From positions 682,001 through 746,000 of the forward strand of contig NZ_JANQBC010000001.1 in the NCBI RefSeq assembly GCF_024721995.1: 64,000 bases of DNA, read 5' to 3'. The notes under the pieces were generated by a model that made no database searches, had not been told where the DNA came from, and worked only from the letters and a program-made list of their open reading frames with translations. The stretch comes from Paenibacillus radicibacter. GTDB taxonomy: Bacteria > Bacillota > Bacilli > Paenibacillales > NBRC-103111. Positions 26,845 to 35,813 of this stretch are shown in pieces. Made by a program: the position numbers and the translations under genes. Numbering within the stretch: the first letter of the stretch is position 1; every line of letters begins with the position of its first letter.

Positions 26845-28254
26845 TCAAAATCGATAATACAAAAAAGGATTATAAGTGCTTCCGACCAGAAGTACGGTGG
26901 CAGCAAGAAGTACGAAGGCATTCACGAGTACTATACCCACAGCAGTTACCCCGTTTCCAAGCCGTGATAGTTTGCGGGTTAGAAGCTTTAACACTATTTT
27001 GGTTAGCGGTGTGCAGGCAATAATAGCCGTGACGAACAGCAGAGCGTTTTCTCGAAAATAAATCGAAAGCTCATGTGTAGCCAGTTCTCGACCATTCAAT
27101 CCGAACATTGTTAGTAGCGCTAGCACAGCATCATTAAGGTCGGTAAAATAGAACCACACCCAGCCGATCAGCATCGCTATTGTCGCATATATATGAGCTA
27201 CCGCTGCTACCCTCTTTTCCAACCATCTGCCGAGCCATCGTCTTTCAATATAGATGAGTGCGCCGAAATATAGCCCCCAGATGATGAAGTTCCAACTTGC
27301 CCCATGCCATAAACCGGTTAGAAACCAGACAATAAACAAGTTGCGTGCAACACGCTTGCGGTTACCTCCCAGTGGTATATACACATAATCTCGAAAGAAA
27401 CCACCGAGTGACATATTCCAGCGGCGCCAAAAATCGCCCGCAGACTTCGAGACGTAGGGATAATTGAAATTTTCACGCAGCTCGAAACCAAACATTTTAC
27501 CTAAACCGATTGCCATATCCGAATAACCGGAGAAATCAAAATAAATTTGCAAGGCAAACAGACAGATGCCGAACCAGATTCCGAACACGGTAGCATCGTT
27601 TGCCCCCGGTTGAAGTAGCTGCTGCACACTCTCCCCAAGCAAATTAGCGAAAATGACCTTTTTGCCTAGTCCAATAACGAACCGGGTAATTCCTTCGCTG
27701 AAGCTAGCCGCGGACACCCTCGGCCGCTCAATCTGTTGCTCAATATCGCTGTAACGGATGATCGGTCCAGCAACCAAATGAGGAAAGAAAGAAACATAGA
27801 AGAGGATGTTTCTAGGAGAGGTTGGCGCTTGGATCGTTCCCTTATACACATCGGTTAAGTAGCAAATAATTTCGAAAGTAAAGAACGATACGCCGATTGG
27901 CAACGCGATTTCGGGACTTGGAATATGAATCGGCAGCATAGCGTTCAAGTTATCGACGAGAAAGTCTGCGTATTTAAAAAAACTCAATATGCCGATGTTT
28001 ATGGCGATTGCGATTACAAACATGGCTTTTGACACCAAGCTTCCTCTCGTTTTCCCTATGCCAAGTGAGAAAAGGTAGCCGATCAGGGCTGCAATTACTA
28101 ACAACACAACCCATATCGGTTCTCCCCAAGCGTAGAACAGAAATGAAAAACCAATTAACAACCAACTCCGAAATGCCGGTTTTCGGCATGAATAATAAAC
28201 AATAAGTAGCGAAGGCAGAAACAGATACAAAAATAACAAGCTTGAAAATACCAT
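26845..28254 (-). CDS. MBOAT family O-acyltransferase (AlgI/DltB/PatA type)
   Basis: A 469-residue multi-pass membrane protein with about 10-12 hydrophobic segments. The MBOAT core is visible: LPIGVSFFTFEIICYLTD, the GLWHGASWNFIIWGLYFG segment with the catalytic His, and FWRRWNMSLGGFFRDYVYIPLGG before it. The family passes acyl groups from the cytoplasm to an exported acceptor. With the DHHW gene behind it, the pair forms an O-acylation module for a cell wall or exopolysaccharide glycan. No polymerase or export gene is adjacent, so the acceptor is unclear. Confidence 0.88.
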   Translation of the reverse strand: MVFSSLLFLYLFLPSLLIVYYSCRKPAFRSWLLIGFSFLFYAWGEPIWVVLLVIAALIGYLFSLGIGKTRGSLVSKAMFVIAIAINIGILSFFKYADFLVDNLNAMLPIHIPSPEIALPIGVSFFTFEIICYLTDVYKGTIQAPTSPRNILFYVSFFPHLVAGPIIRYSDIEQQIERPRVSAASFSEGITRFVIGLGKKVIFANLLGESVQQLLQPGANDATVFGIWFGICLFALQIYFDFSGYSDMAIGLGKMFGFELRENFNYPYVSKSAGDFWRRWNMSLGGFFRDYVYIPLGGNRKRVARNLFIVWFLTGLWHGASWNFIIWGLYFGALIYIERRWLGRWLEKRVAAVAHIYATIAMLIGWVWFYFTDLNDAVLALLTMFGLNGRELATHELSIYFRENALLFVTAIIACTPLTKIVLKLLTRKLSRLGNGVTAVGIVLVNAFVLLAATVLLVGSTYNPFLYYRF

Positions 28255-28365
28255 TGTGTCGGAACCTCTCTCTTTTCTTCATAGATATGAAAAAGAGTAT
28301 ACCGATCAAAGCTTAACGGTCCTATGCGATAAATCTTAACGAAATCTTAACGTTTGTTTATCTTT

Positions 28366-28418
28366 TTCAACAAAGAAAGAGGCTTCCCACAAGTTCAATG
28401 AACTCATGAGAAACCTCT
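28366..28418 (-). terminator. Terminator of the threonine-aldolase-like gene
   Basis: An imperfect hairpin AGAGGTTTCTCATGAGTTCA against its partly complementary arm (28378-28418) is followed on the minus strand by TTTCTTTG. Confidence 0.5.
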
Positions 28419-28420
28419 AA

Positions 28421-29518
28421 TTAATTGCCATTCACTTTCAATCTCATTTCTAATAATCGGAATACCTCATTCAGTTTATCCTTCGGCGCTTTGGAATAAC
28501 GATCCCCGATACTTAACTCAAACGAACAACTCTTATCACTCGTCTCGATGAGATAACCCGTTAATCCAACACCCGTCTCTTCATAAATTTGAGCAAGTAT
28601 TGGCGAGATTACATCTGCAGAATAATCCATATGCACATGAAACATATTCGATACTGGCACAATTGGTTTGGTCTGTATCCCCTCACACTGATTCATAATC
28701 GCTGCGAGTTCCTTCGCCCCCTCGTAATATTGCCCCATCTTATCGATTCTTTGATCAAAGTAATACTTCGAACTGAGGATATACGGGTACAAGCTGATCA
28801 GATCGCCGCCATGTCTTCTTTTCCAAACCTTAGACTTTTCTGTAAACGCCGTATCGCCTGCAAGAATAGCACCCGCAATGCCTCCAATCCCTTTATAAAA
28901 GGATACATACACGCTATCGAATAGCGCGCAAATTTCAGCTACCGATCTTTGATAATACGGCGTAATCTCAAACAATCTAGCACCGTCTAGATGCAGCTTA
29001 ATCCCTTTGTCGCGGCAATAGGCTGAGATTGCTTCAAGTTCGCTATATGCAGGCAGCTGTCCGCCAATCTCACGCTGTGGCAGTTCAAGTAATAAGCAAG
29101 AAATATTGTCTTCTAATTGAACCACATCGTCTAGCGTAATCAATCGATCTTTGTCAGCTAGTAGAATCGGCTGAATATGATGGAGCTCTTTCAAGCCATC
29201 CTGCTCATGAATTTCAAGGTGGCAGAGCGGATGATAGGCGACTTTCGGTAATCTGAGCTCATCACACCAGATTCGAAGCGCAATTTGTTGTGCCATTGTC
29301 CCGCTTGGGAAGAAGACCGCAGACTCTTTTCCTAAGTAGGCAGCCATTTGATTCTGAAAATCCTCAATCATTTTACCTGATCCATACGTATCACCCACTA
29401 GATTTCCATCTACTTGATCTAACACATTTTTTAGCTCCTGGACGAATCTCGGTGCATTTCCACCAACTATGTACGTAGCAGCTTGGAGGGGGTCTATTAA
29501 CGACTGATTCACTTTCAT
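28421..29518 (-). CDS. Threonine-aldolase / beta-eliminating-lyase family PLP enzyme
   Basis: A 365-residue fold-type I PLP enzyme. The aldolase-like landmarks are NLVGDTYGSGKM near the start, AVFFPSGTMAQQIAL, LHLDGARLFE (PLP ring Asp) and the Schiff-base Lys in VSFYKGIGGIAGA. The family includes low-specificity threonine aldolase, which splits threonine to glycine and acetaldehyde, and related lyases; the exact substrate is not decided by sequence. It is monocistronic. Confidence 0.8.
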   Translation of the reverse strand: MKVNQSLIDPLQAATYIVGGNAPRFVQELKNVLDQVDGNLVGDTYGSGKMIEDFQNQMAAYLGKESAVFFPSGTMAQQIALRIWCDELRLPKVAYHPLCHLEIHEQDGLKELHHIQPILLADKDRLITLDDVVQLEDNISCLLLELPQREIGGQLPAYSELEAISAYCRDKGIKLHLDGARLFEITPYYQRSVAEICALFDSVYVSFYKGIGGIAGAILAGDTAFTEKSKVWKRRHGGDLISLYPYILSSKYYFDQRIDKMGQYYEGAKELAAIMNQCEGIQTKPIVPVSNMFHVHMDYSADVISPILAQIYEETGVGLTGYLIETSDKSCSFELSIGDRYSKAPKDKLNEVFRLLEMRLKVNGN

Positions 29519-29613
29519 GATCCATTCAACTCCTTAAAGTCTATTATTTGAAAAAATGCAATCATTCTTACAACCTCGTGAATACGCTATGAATATATGA
29601 GGAGGTGATAGAT

Positions 29614-29973
29614 TTGTTCCAATTAAGTGGAGTCGTAGGTGGAAACGCAGATGTACCCGTTGGTGCAGGTAAGACGAAGCTTCTCCAGCAAATCGTCATT
29701 AATGTACCGAATGGACGCAAGCTTATATTACGAGAAATCAACTATTTGCTAAGCAATGACCAGTTCGCCATTAAAGTCGAAGCCCAGCCGTCACCCGGTG
29801 TATTTATTGGAGGAGACGGATTTGGCGACCTTACCCCGAACAAAGTTTTATTCAACAACAATACGGGTGACACCGTCATCATTTTCCTATTAATCAGTGC
29901 CATCAATCGCTCGAAGAAGACACTAACCTTAAGCAGATCAGATAGCTGGCGCTTGAACTTGTGCCGTAAATAA
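29614..29973 (+). CDS. Hypothetical protein, 119 residues, TTG start
   Basis: I do not recognise this protein. It begins MFQLSGVVGGNADVPVGAGK and is rich in beta-strand-type hydrophobic stretches (IVINVPNGRKLILREINYLL, TVIIFLLISAINRSK, here shortened) with Gly and Asn turns, and no signal peptide. The overall look is of a compact beta-sandwich or coat/adhesion-like protein, but this is only an impression. A GTG at 29605 lies inside the AGGAGG site and cannot be the start; TTG at 29614 is 8 nt behind it. Confidence 0.65.
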   Translation: MFQLSGVVGGNADVPVGAGKTKLLQQIVINVPNGRKLILREINYLLSNDQFAIKVEAQPSPGVFIGGDGFGDLTPNKVLFNNNTGDTVIIFLLISAINRSKKTLTLSRSDSWRLNLCRK

Positions 29974-29994
29974 GAAGTCAGATATGTTATGAAA

Positions 29995-30030
29995 AATGCA
30001 GCCAATCTCCCCTTGGAGTTAGGCTGCATT
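29995..30030. terminator. Bidirectional terminator between the hypothetical gene and the amidohydrolase gene
   Basis: AATGCAGCC / GGCTGCATT stem with an 18-nt loop; A/T-rich flanks on both sides, between converging genes. Confidence 0.7.
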
Positions 30031-30036
30031 CTTACT

Positions 30037-31230
30037 TTACGCGCGATGATGTTCGATATAGTCCATTGCCATCGACATTAACAGCTTCGCAGATACAAGC
30101 ATCGAACGCTCGTCAATGTCAAACTTCGGATGATGATGAGGATGAATAATGCCCTGCTCCACATTGCCTGCACCTACGAACATGTAGCAGCCCGGAATCT
30201 TTTGCAAATAGTAAGAGAAATCTTCTCCTGCCATGTTCTGTTCACTTGTATGTACGTTATCACTACCGACCACAGATTCACTAACACGCATGAATCTATC
30301 TGTCTCACTCCCATCATTCACTACAGGCGGATAGCCGTCGATATATTCTAATTCACAGGTTGCACCGAACATCTGGCATGTCGCTTCTGCAATCTGCTTC
30401 AATCGCTCTTTCACATAGAGTCGAACCTGAGGATCGAAAGTACGCGTAGTTCCATTAATCGATACTTTCTCAGCGATGACGTTAAACGCGCCTCCACCTA
30501 AGAATGAACCAATACTCACCACACAAGATTGCGTCGGATCCACATTCCTTGCGACAAGAGATTGCAAATTCACGACCAAGTGCGAGCCGACCACAATTGT
30601 ATCTACCGTTTGATGCGGTAAACCGCCATGTCCGCCTTTACCATGAATGTGGAAAGTAAACTCATCCGCAGCAGCCATAAATGCGCCTGGACGCGAAGTT
30701 ACTTGACCAAGTGGAACAGGACTCCACAGATGCACACCATAGATTACATCCACTTCTTCAAGCGCTCCATCTGCAATCATGCTAACTGCACCGCCTGGGG
30801 ATAATTCCTCTCCATGTTGGAAAATAAACACGATATTACCCTGAAGCGTCGCGCGATGCGCACTCATCACTTTTGCCACGAAAAGTAATGACGTTGTATG
30901 TCCATCATGTCCGCAAGCGTGCATCACTCCCGGAACTTTAGAAGTATACTCACACTTCTTCTCGTCTTGAATTGGTAGTGCGTCCATATCTGCACGCAGT
31001 GCAACAGTCGGTCCTGGAAGCTCACCTTGTAGTTTCGCAACAACACCATTGCCACCTACTTGTGTACGAACCTCAAGCCCATAACCTCGCAGTGTATCTG
31101 CCACAAAGGCAGCTGTTTTGTATTCATGAAAAGACAACTCTGGGTTTTGATGCAAATATCTTCTCATTTGAACCATTTCGGCATAATTGTCATCCAGCTG
31201 GATTTTCATTTGTTCGATATCGAGCATCAT
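30037..31230 (-). CDS. M20 family amidohydrolase (hippurate-hydrolase / IAA-amino-acid-hydrolase-like)
   Basis: A metal-dependent amidohydrolase of about 397 residues that would split N-acyl amino acids or similar amides. Landmarks: MRRYLHQNPELSFHEYKTA, ALRADMDALPIQ, MHACGHDGHTTSLL (metal Cys/His), GEELSPGGA, and the dimerisation lid GGHGGLPH. The His near the end (IHPHHHPKFDIDE) is also present. Starts at 31230 or 31227 follow GGGGG closely; the ATG at 31242 lacks a ribosome site. The natural substrate is not predictable. Confidence 0.88.
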   Translation of the reverse strand: MMLDIEQMKIQLDDNYAEMVQMRRYLHQNPELSFHEYKTAAFVADTLRGYGLEVRTQVGGNGVVAKLQGELPGPTVALRADMDALPIQDEKKCEYTSKVPGVMHACGHDGHTTSLLFVAKVMSAHRATLQGNIVFIFQHGEELSPGGAVSMIADGALEEVDVIYGVHLWSPVPLGQVTSRPGAFMAAADEFTFHIHGKGGHGGLPHQTVDTIVVGSHLVVNLQSLVARNVDPTQSCVVSIGSFLGGGAFNVIAEKVSINGTTRTFDPQVRLYVKERLKQIAEATCQMFGATCELEYIDGYPPVVNDGSETDRFMRVSESVVGSDNVHTSEQNMAGEDFSYYLQKIPGCYMFVGAGNVEQGIIHPHHHPKFDIDERSMLVSAKLLMSMAMDYIEHHRA

Positions 31231-31427
31231 GATTTCCCCCATGCTATTTACTTCGATTGGAAATAACCAATCAACCTCTCTTATTTTAACAGAAAAAAGA
31301 CATCAAATGTTAGAAATTAGCCGTTGCATTTAACTTGCAGAAGCCCATGAAACATACTATCATATTTAATACATGGAAAAACATTGTATTTACCCGAGTA
31401 TTTACGAAAATTGGAGGCGTTTAAACA

Positions 31428-31772
31428 GTGATTATCGAAGCTACTGGTTTGAAAGGCGTAAAAAGCGATCTAGCTCATTTGGACGATGTAACCGCTGAGC
31501 TTGGCTTCGTGCGGTGGCAATGGGAATACTACCGTGCTACATACGACTTGAAAATTGAAGATAAATCTACTAAAGCTGATTACTTCTTGCGTATTAATAC
31601 ACGCGTTGAAACAGGTAAATTAGAATCTCCGTACGCTGTTTTATATGTAGAAGATGTTTATATTGGTAAATCTACTTTCCCACACGGTCTCGACTACGAA
31701 ACGCCGATTCCAGATAACGTGATGCGCTTTGCTCAGCAGAAATTAAGTCAACTACAGACATCGCTTTCCTAA
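31428..31772 (+). CDS. YugN-like family protein, GTG start
   Basis: A 114-residue protein of the YugN-like family, recognised from LGFVRWQWEYYRATYDLKIED and YVEDVYIGKSTFPHGLDYE in shorter pieces. The function is unknown. The GTG start follows GGAGG by 10 nt. It is upstream of ftsW by 19 bp and likely co-transcribed. Confidence 0.82.
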   Translation: MIIEATGLKGVKSDLAHLDDVTAELGFVRWQWEYYRATYDLKIEDKSTKADYFLRINTRVETGKLESPYAVLYVEDVYIGKSTFPHGLDYETPIPDNVMRFAQQKLSQLQTSLS

Positions 31773-31791
31773 AGAAGTAGGTGAAAAACTC

Positions 31792-32922
31792 TTGAATCCA
31801 CCACGCAAAGGTACGCCGGACTTTTTGTTCTTATTTCTAACCTTCGTACTTGTTTGTTTTGGTTTGGTTATGATTTTTAGTTCAAGTTCCATTATTACTA
31901 CGATCCGCTTTAATGATCCTTGGATGTTTACCAAGAAACAACTTATTTTTGCTCTTATCGGTATTGTCGCGATGTTCATCTGTATGAACATCCCACTGGA
32001 CAAGCTCAAAAAGCTTGTCCTTCCTGTATTTATCGTGATTCTTGGCATGCTGGCTATCATGCCCTTAATTGCAGATAACGTAAATGGTGCACGAAGCTGG
32101 ATAGAAATTGCTGGATTTTCGATTCAGCCTACCGAGTTTGCCAAAGTCGGGATTATTCTCTATCTGGCTATGTTGATTTCGAATAAGGACGAGCAATTCC
32201 GTACCTTCCATAAAGGCCTGAAACCTGCGCTTATCGTCGTAGGACTTGTCTCATTCTTAATTATGCTACAGCCTGATTTAGGATCCACCTTGGTACTCAT
32301 CCTATGTGCTGCTACCGTTATTTTCGCAGGCGGCGCCAAGATGAAACATCTATTTGCAGTCGGTACGGTACTGATGGTCGTCGCTTCATTTGCAACCATA
32401 TATATGTTCATGAAGGCAGACACCGGTAGTAACTATCGAGTGGATCGTTTCCTAGCATTTATGGACCCGGAAAAATACGAGAATGATGCAAGTTACCAAA
32501 TCACGAAATCACTTTATGCATTTGGTCATGGCGGCATAACTGGGACTGGCTATGGGCAAGGCATCCAGAAGCTTCATTACTTACCTGAAGCGCATAATGA
32601 CTTTATTTTCTCCACTATTGGTGAAGAATTTGGGTTAATCGGTTCCCTCCTGCTCATTGCCGTCTACATTGTGTTAATTTGGCGAGGGCTTATTCTATCC
32701 GTTCGTTGTAAAGACAAGTTCGGTATGCTAGCCGGAGTTGGGATCATTGGGATGATCGGTTTCCAGACCCTCATTAATATAGGCGGGGTTACATCGAGTA
32801 TTCCACTAACAGGCGTCACGCTTCCTCTAATCTCTGCAGGAGGCTCATCCTTGATCGTAACACTTGCTGGACTTGGAATTGTACTTGGCGTTTCGCGATC
32901 CCACAATCAAATTGATACTTAG
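31792..32922 (+). CDS. FtsW/RodA/SpoVE (SEDS) peptidoglycan polymerase, TTG start
   Basis: A 376-residue integral membrane SEDS glycosyltransferase with about 10 membrane segments. Seen: ARSWIEIAGFSIQPTEFAKVG, LQPDLGSTLVL, and the extracellular loop with EAHNDFIFSTIGEEFGLIG, then LPLTGVTLPLISAGGSSLI-type ending. SEDS enzymes polymerise lipid II with a class B PBP. FtsW (division), RodA (elongation) and SpoVE (spore) are hard to tell apart by eye; FtsW/RodA-like is the safest call. The start is TTG, with AGGTGA about 7-10 nt upstream. Confidence 0.88.
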   Translation: MNPPRKGTPDFLFLFLTFVLVCFGLVMIFSSSSIITTIRFNDPWMFTKKQLIFALIGIVAMFICMNIPLDKLKKLVLPVFIVILGMLAIMPLIADNVNGARSWIEIAGFSIQPTEFAKVGIILYLAMLISNKDEQFRTFHKGLKPALIVVGLVSFLIMLQPDLGSTLVLILCAATVIFAGGAKMKHLFAVGTVLMVVASFATIYMFMKADTGSNYRVDRFLAFMDPEKYENDASYQITKSLYAFGHGGITGTGYGQGIQKLHYLPEAHNDFIFSTIGEEFGLIGSLLLIAVYIVLIWRGLILSVRCKDKFGMLAGVGIIGMIGFQTLINIGGVTSSIPLTGVTLPLISAGGSSLIVTLAGLGIVLGVSRSHNQIDT

Positions 32923-32942
32923 CTTTATAACCAAACCAAACT

Positions 32943-32975
32943 AAAAGGACAGTCCCTTATGGGGCTGTCCTTTTA
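32943..32975. terminator. Bidirectional terminator between the SEDS gene and the Asp23 gene
   Basis: AAAAGGACAGTCCC / GGGGCTGTCCTTTT stem with a 4-nt loop between converging genes; T-runs on both strands. Confidence 0.9.
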
Positions 32976-32985
32976 TGTACGCTCT

Positions 32986-33384
32986 TTATTTAACGCGGTT
33001 TGGTGACTCTTCTTCCAACTCTTTCTCTTCCTCTTTGAAAGCAACGCCTTCAACCTTCACATTCACTTCGACAACGTTTAATCCTGTCATATTCTCAACC
33101 TGTTCGCGAACATTATTTTGCAAATCTCGACAAACATCTTGAATTTTGGACCCATAGTGTACAATGATACGAAGATCAATTGCTGCTTCCAGTTGTCCAA
33201 CTTCGACAGAAACACCTTTTTGCACATTCTTACCACTTAATCTTTTCGCTAGACCTTCGGATATACCAGCAGACATACCAGCGATACCTGGAGTTTCTAA
33301 TGCCGCTAGACCGGCAATTGTGGACACTACATCATCAGAGATTCGGATTAGTCCTGTTTCATTCGTTGGATTCATTTCAGACAT
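32986..33384 (-). CDS. Asp23/Gls24 family envelope stress protein
   Basis: A 132-residue protein with the family core GLIRISDDVVSTIAGLAALETPG, split here, then VSVEVGQLEAAIDLRIIVHYGSKI and VNVKVEGVAF, followed by an acidic tail EEEKELEEESPNRVK. Asp23-type proteins associate with the membrane and respond to cell envelope stress. The start at 33384 has AAGGAG 8 nt upstream; the longer frame to 33465 lacks one. Confidence 0.85.
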   Translation of the reverse strand: MSEMNPTNETGLIRISDDVVSTIAGLAALETPGIAGMSAGISEGLAKRLSGKNVQKGVSVEVGQLEAAIDLRIIVHYGSKIQDVCRDLQNNVREQVENMTGLNVVEVNVKVEGVAFKEEEKELEEESPNRVK

Positions 33385-33543
33385 GCGGATCACTCCTTCT
33401 AGTTCCAGTATGATTTTATTGTAATGGTAAATGCTATGCGAAGCAAATAAATCCATCATTATCAAAGGATATTTACAGTATTTTGCAATAGATGTATGCT
33501 AATGAGTAATAATTTGATTAATCAAACCATAAGGAGAACCATC

Positions 33544-34593
33544 ATGCTAAAGAAATATGGATTCATAACTGGGCTGCTCATTTCCTTTATCCTCAGTATC
33601 CTAGCGCACTATTTACATTGGGGCAATACACTACAATTTTTCATTTCCTGTATTGCGATCATCTTCGTTGCTGGATTTCTCGGAAAAGCGACAGAAAGCG
33701 TGGCCCACTATGCAGGAGATCGAATTGGCGGCTTCCTCAATGCCACATTCGGTAATGCAGCAGAATTAATTATCGCCTTCTTCCTTGTCAAAGATGGCCT
33801 GTTCGGTATCGTGAAAGCAAGCTTAACAGGTGCGATTATTGGAAACTTGCTCCTTGTGCTAGGATTCAGTATTCTTGTAGGCGGTTTCAAATTCAAAGAA
33901 CAAACATTCAACGTCAAGCTTGCGTCTCACAACTCTTCACTGATGATTCTTGCAGTAATTGCTTTGTTCATTCCCGCGGTATTTGCTAAGTCCCTAACTC
34001 CAACAGAGAATACGGCCCTCTCACTCATTGTAGCCGGTGTTCTAATCCTCGCCTACATACTCTGGTTAGTTTTCTCCATGATAACCCATAAGAATGAACT
34101 AGCCGATCTTGCAGCTGTTGAGCATGGCAAACCCGCTTGGTCCAAGGGTCGATCCATCCTCTATTTAGTGATCGCAACAGTGATGGTCGGTTTTGAAAGT
34201 GAATGGCTTGTCTCCACCTTAGACGATCTGACCAGTCAATTCGGATTATCGGATCTATTCGTAGGTGCATTCGTAATCGCTATTGTTGGTAATGCCGCAG
34301 AGCACAGTGCTGCTGTCATGATGGCACTTAAGAATAAAGTCGGTGCAACGGTAGAGATTGCCGTTGGAAGCTCCCTACAGATCGCCTTATTCGTTGCCCC
34401 TGTTCTCGTCTTCCTAAGTTTCTTCATGGGTAACACGATGGACATTGTCTTCGAAGTATATGAACTTATCGCCATTGCTGTCGCCGTATTCATCACCAAG
34501 TCCATTTCCCAAGACGGCTCGACGAACTGGTATGAAGGGGTTCTATTGCTTGCCGTATACGGCATTCTGGGTGTTGTGTTCTTCATGTTGTAG
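33544..34593 (+). CDS. Ca2+/H+ antiporter (CaCA/Cax family)
   Basis: A 349-residue membrane antiporter with 11 or so segments in two inverted halves. Both alpha-repeat motifs are visible: GGFLNATFGNAAELIIAFF in the first half and IVGNAAEHSAAVMMALKNK in the second; the acidic Glu residues in these repeats bind the cation. It resembles ChaA/YfkE and Cax-type calcium exporters. The start at 33544 has AAGGAG 7 nt upstream. Confidence 0.9.
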   Translation: MLKKYGFITGLLISFILSILAHYLHWGNTLQFFISCIAIIFVAGFLGKATESVAHYAGDRIGGFLNATFGNAAELIIAFFLVKDGLFGIVKASLTGAIIGNLLLVLGFSILVGGFKFKEQTFNVKLASHNSSLMILAVIALFIPAVFAKSLTPTENTALSLIVAGVLILAYILWLVFSMITHKNELADLAAVEHGKPAWSKGRSILYLVIATVMVGFESEWLVSTLDDLTSQFGLSDLFVGAFVIAIVGNAAEHSAAVMMALKNKVGATVEIAVGSSLQIALFVAPVLVFLSFFMGNTMDIVFEVYELIAIAVAVFITKSISQDGSTNWYEGVLLLAVYGILGVVFFML

Positions 34594-34617
34594 GAATCAC
34601 TGATCTTCATCTAATGC

Positions 34618-34646
34618 AAAAAGGCAACCACCCAGGTTGCCTTTTG
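34618..34646. terminator. Bidirectional terminator between the antiporter and the M20 peptidase gene
   Basis: AAAAGGCAACC / GGTTGCCTTTT stem with a 5-nt loop between converging genes. Confidence 0.88.
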
Positions 34647-34660
34647 TTGTGAATACCAAC

Positions 34661-35797
34661 TTATAACTTCTCTACAATACCTGCAAGCAGTGCCGCACGC
34701 CTCGGAATTTCATCGATCATGACGTACTCTAGCGGGCTGTGCGCGTAGTCCCCCCTAGCGCCGAGTCCATCCAAAGTAGGAATGCCGCACGCCGCTGTGA
34801 AGTTACCATCACTAACCCCGCCTGTTCCCATCTCCTGCACTTCTTCTCCAAGCTCGGTTAACGATACTTGCTTTGCGAGTTCATATAACTCAGCAATTGC
34901 ATCTGTACGTTCCATTGGAGGACGAGTGATGCCTCCGGTTATCGTGAGAATGGCTTCAGGATGTACAGACGTTAATCCGTGTATGAGAGCGTTTATGCGC
35001 TCTGCCTCTTCCATCGTTTTGACACGAACATCAATAAGCGCTTCTGCTTCAGCGGCCACAACATTCGAACCGATTCCACCTTTAATGACACCAACATTGA
35101 CAGTTGTGCCTACTTCGTAATCATTCATCGCGCCTAAACTCAGCACTTGTCTGGAAATCTCCTCAATCGCAGATACTCCACTTTGCGGGTTGACCCCTGC
35201 ATGCGCAGACTTTCCTTGCACTGTAAGTGTAAAGCGTCCACTGCCTTTACGCCACGTTTTGAGTGCTCCGCCTGGTTCCATTGGTGGTTCCAACACAAGC
35301 ACTGCACTGCACTTCTTCGCTTCCTCTTCAATCCATGTGCGTGAAGTTGGACTACCGATCTCTTCATCGCTGTTGATTAGAAGAATCACTTCTTTGTCTT
35401 TAGGTAATCGCCCTAAGTCCATCAAAGCCTTCATTCCATACATCGCCTGAAGCACACCAGCCTTCATGTCATACACACCTGGCCCATAGGCTTTATTATC
35501 TGAGATTGAGAATGGTCTACGCGCGACCTCACCCTTCAGCCATACGGTATCACTATGTCCAACAATTAGAATACGCTTGCTGCCTTCTCCAAGTTTGCAG
35601 AGTAGACGGTCCCCATATAAGTCATTAGGAACCCGCTCCACCGTACCATTCGTTAATTGGATAAACAGGTGCTTATACCAAGCCATCATTTCATCGTTTA
35701 GAGCTTTGTCCGCAGAAGGAGAATCCATGTTCACACTTTCTTCGAGGTGTTCAAGCAGCTCCGTCATGTAACATTGAATTTGTGACACAAGATTCAT
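34661..35797 (-). CDS. M20 family metallopeptidase, carboxypeptidase G2-like
   Basis: A 378-residue zinc peptidase. The metal ligands are in VGHSDTVW and YGPGVYDMKAG, the catalytic Glu in NSDEEIGSPTS, and the dimerisation domain carries KSAHAGVNPQSG. GTGGVSDGNFTAACGIPTLDGLG near the end is typical of the carboxypeptidase G2 group, which removes C-terminal glutamate from folate-like substrates or acts on related N-acyl glutamates. It is the last gene of the Pot-type ABC operon, 16 bp behind the permease. A TTG at 35803 is possible, but the ATG at 35797 has the better spacing from AAAGG. Confidence 0.88.
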   Translation of the reverse strand: MNLVSQIQCYMTELLEHLEESVNMDSPSADKALNDEMMAWYKHLFIQLTNGTVERVPNDLYGDRLLCKLGEGSKRILIVGHSDTVWLKGEVARRPFSISDNKAYGPGVYDMKAGVLQAMYGMKALMDLGRLPKDKEVILLINSDEEIGSPTSRTWIEEEAKKCSAVLVLEPPMEPGGALKTWRKGSGRFTLTVQGKSAHAGVNPQSGVSAIEEISRQVLSLGAMNDYEVGTTVNVGVIKGGIGSNVVAAEAEALIDVRVKTMEEAERINALIHGLTSVHPEAILTITGGITRPPMERTDAIAELYELAKQVSLTELGEEVQEMGTGGVSDGNFTAACGIPTLDGLGARGDYAHSPLEYVMIDEIPRRAALLAGIVEKL

Positions 35798-35813
35798 ATC
35801 CAAGCAGCCTTTC

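Noticed and set aside
29605-29613. GTG at 29605 as start of the 119-residue hypothetical gene
   Set aside because: The codon lies within the AGGAGG ribosome site; TTG at 29614 has proper spacing.
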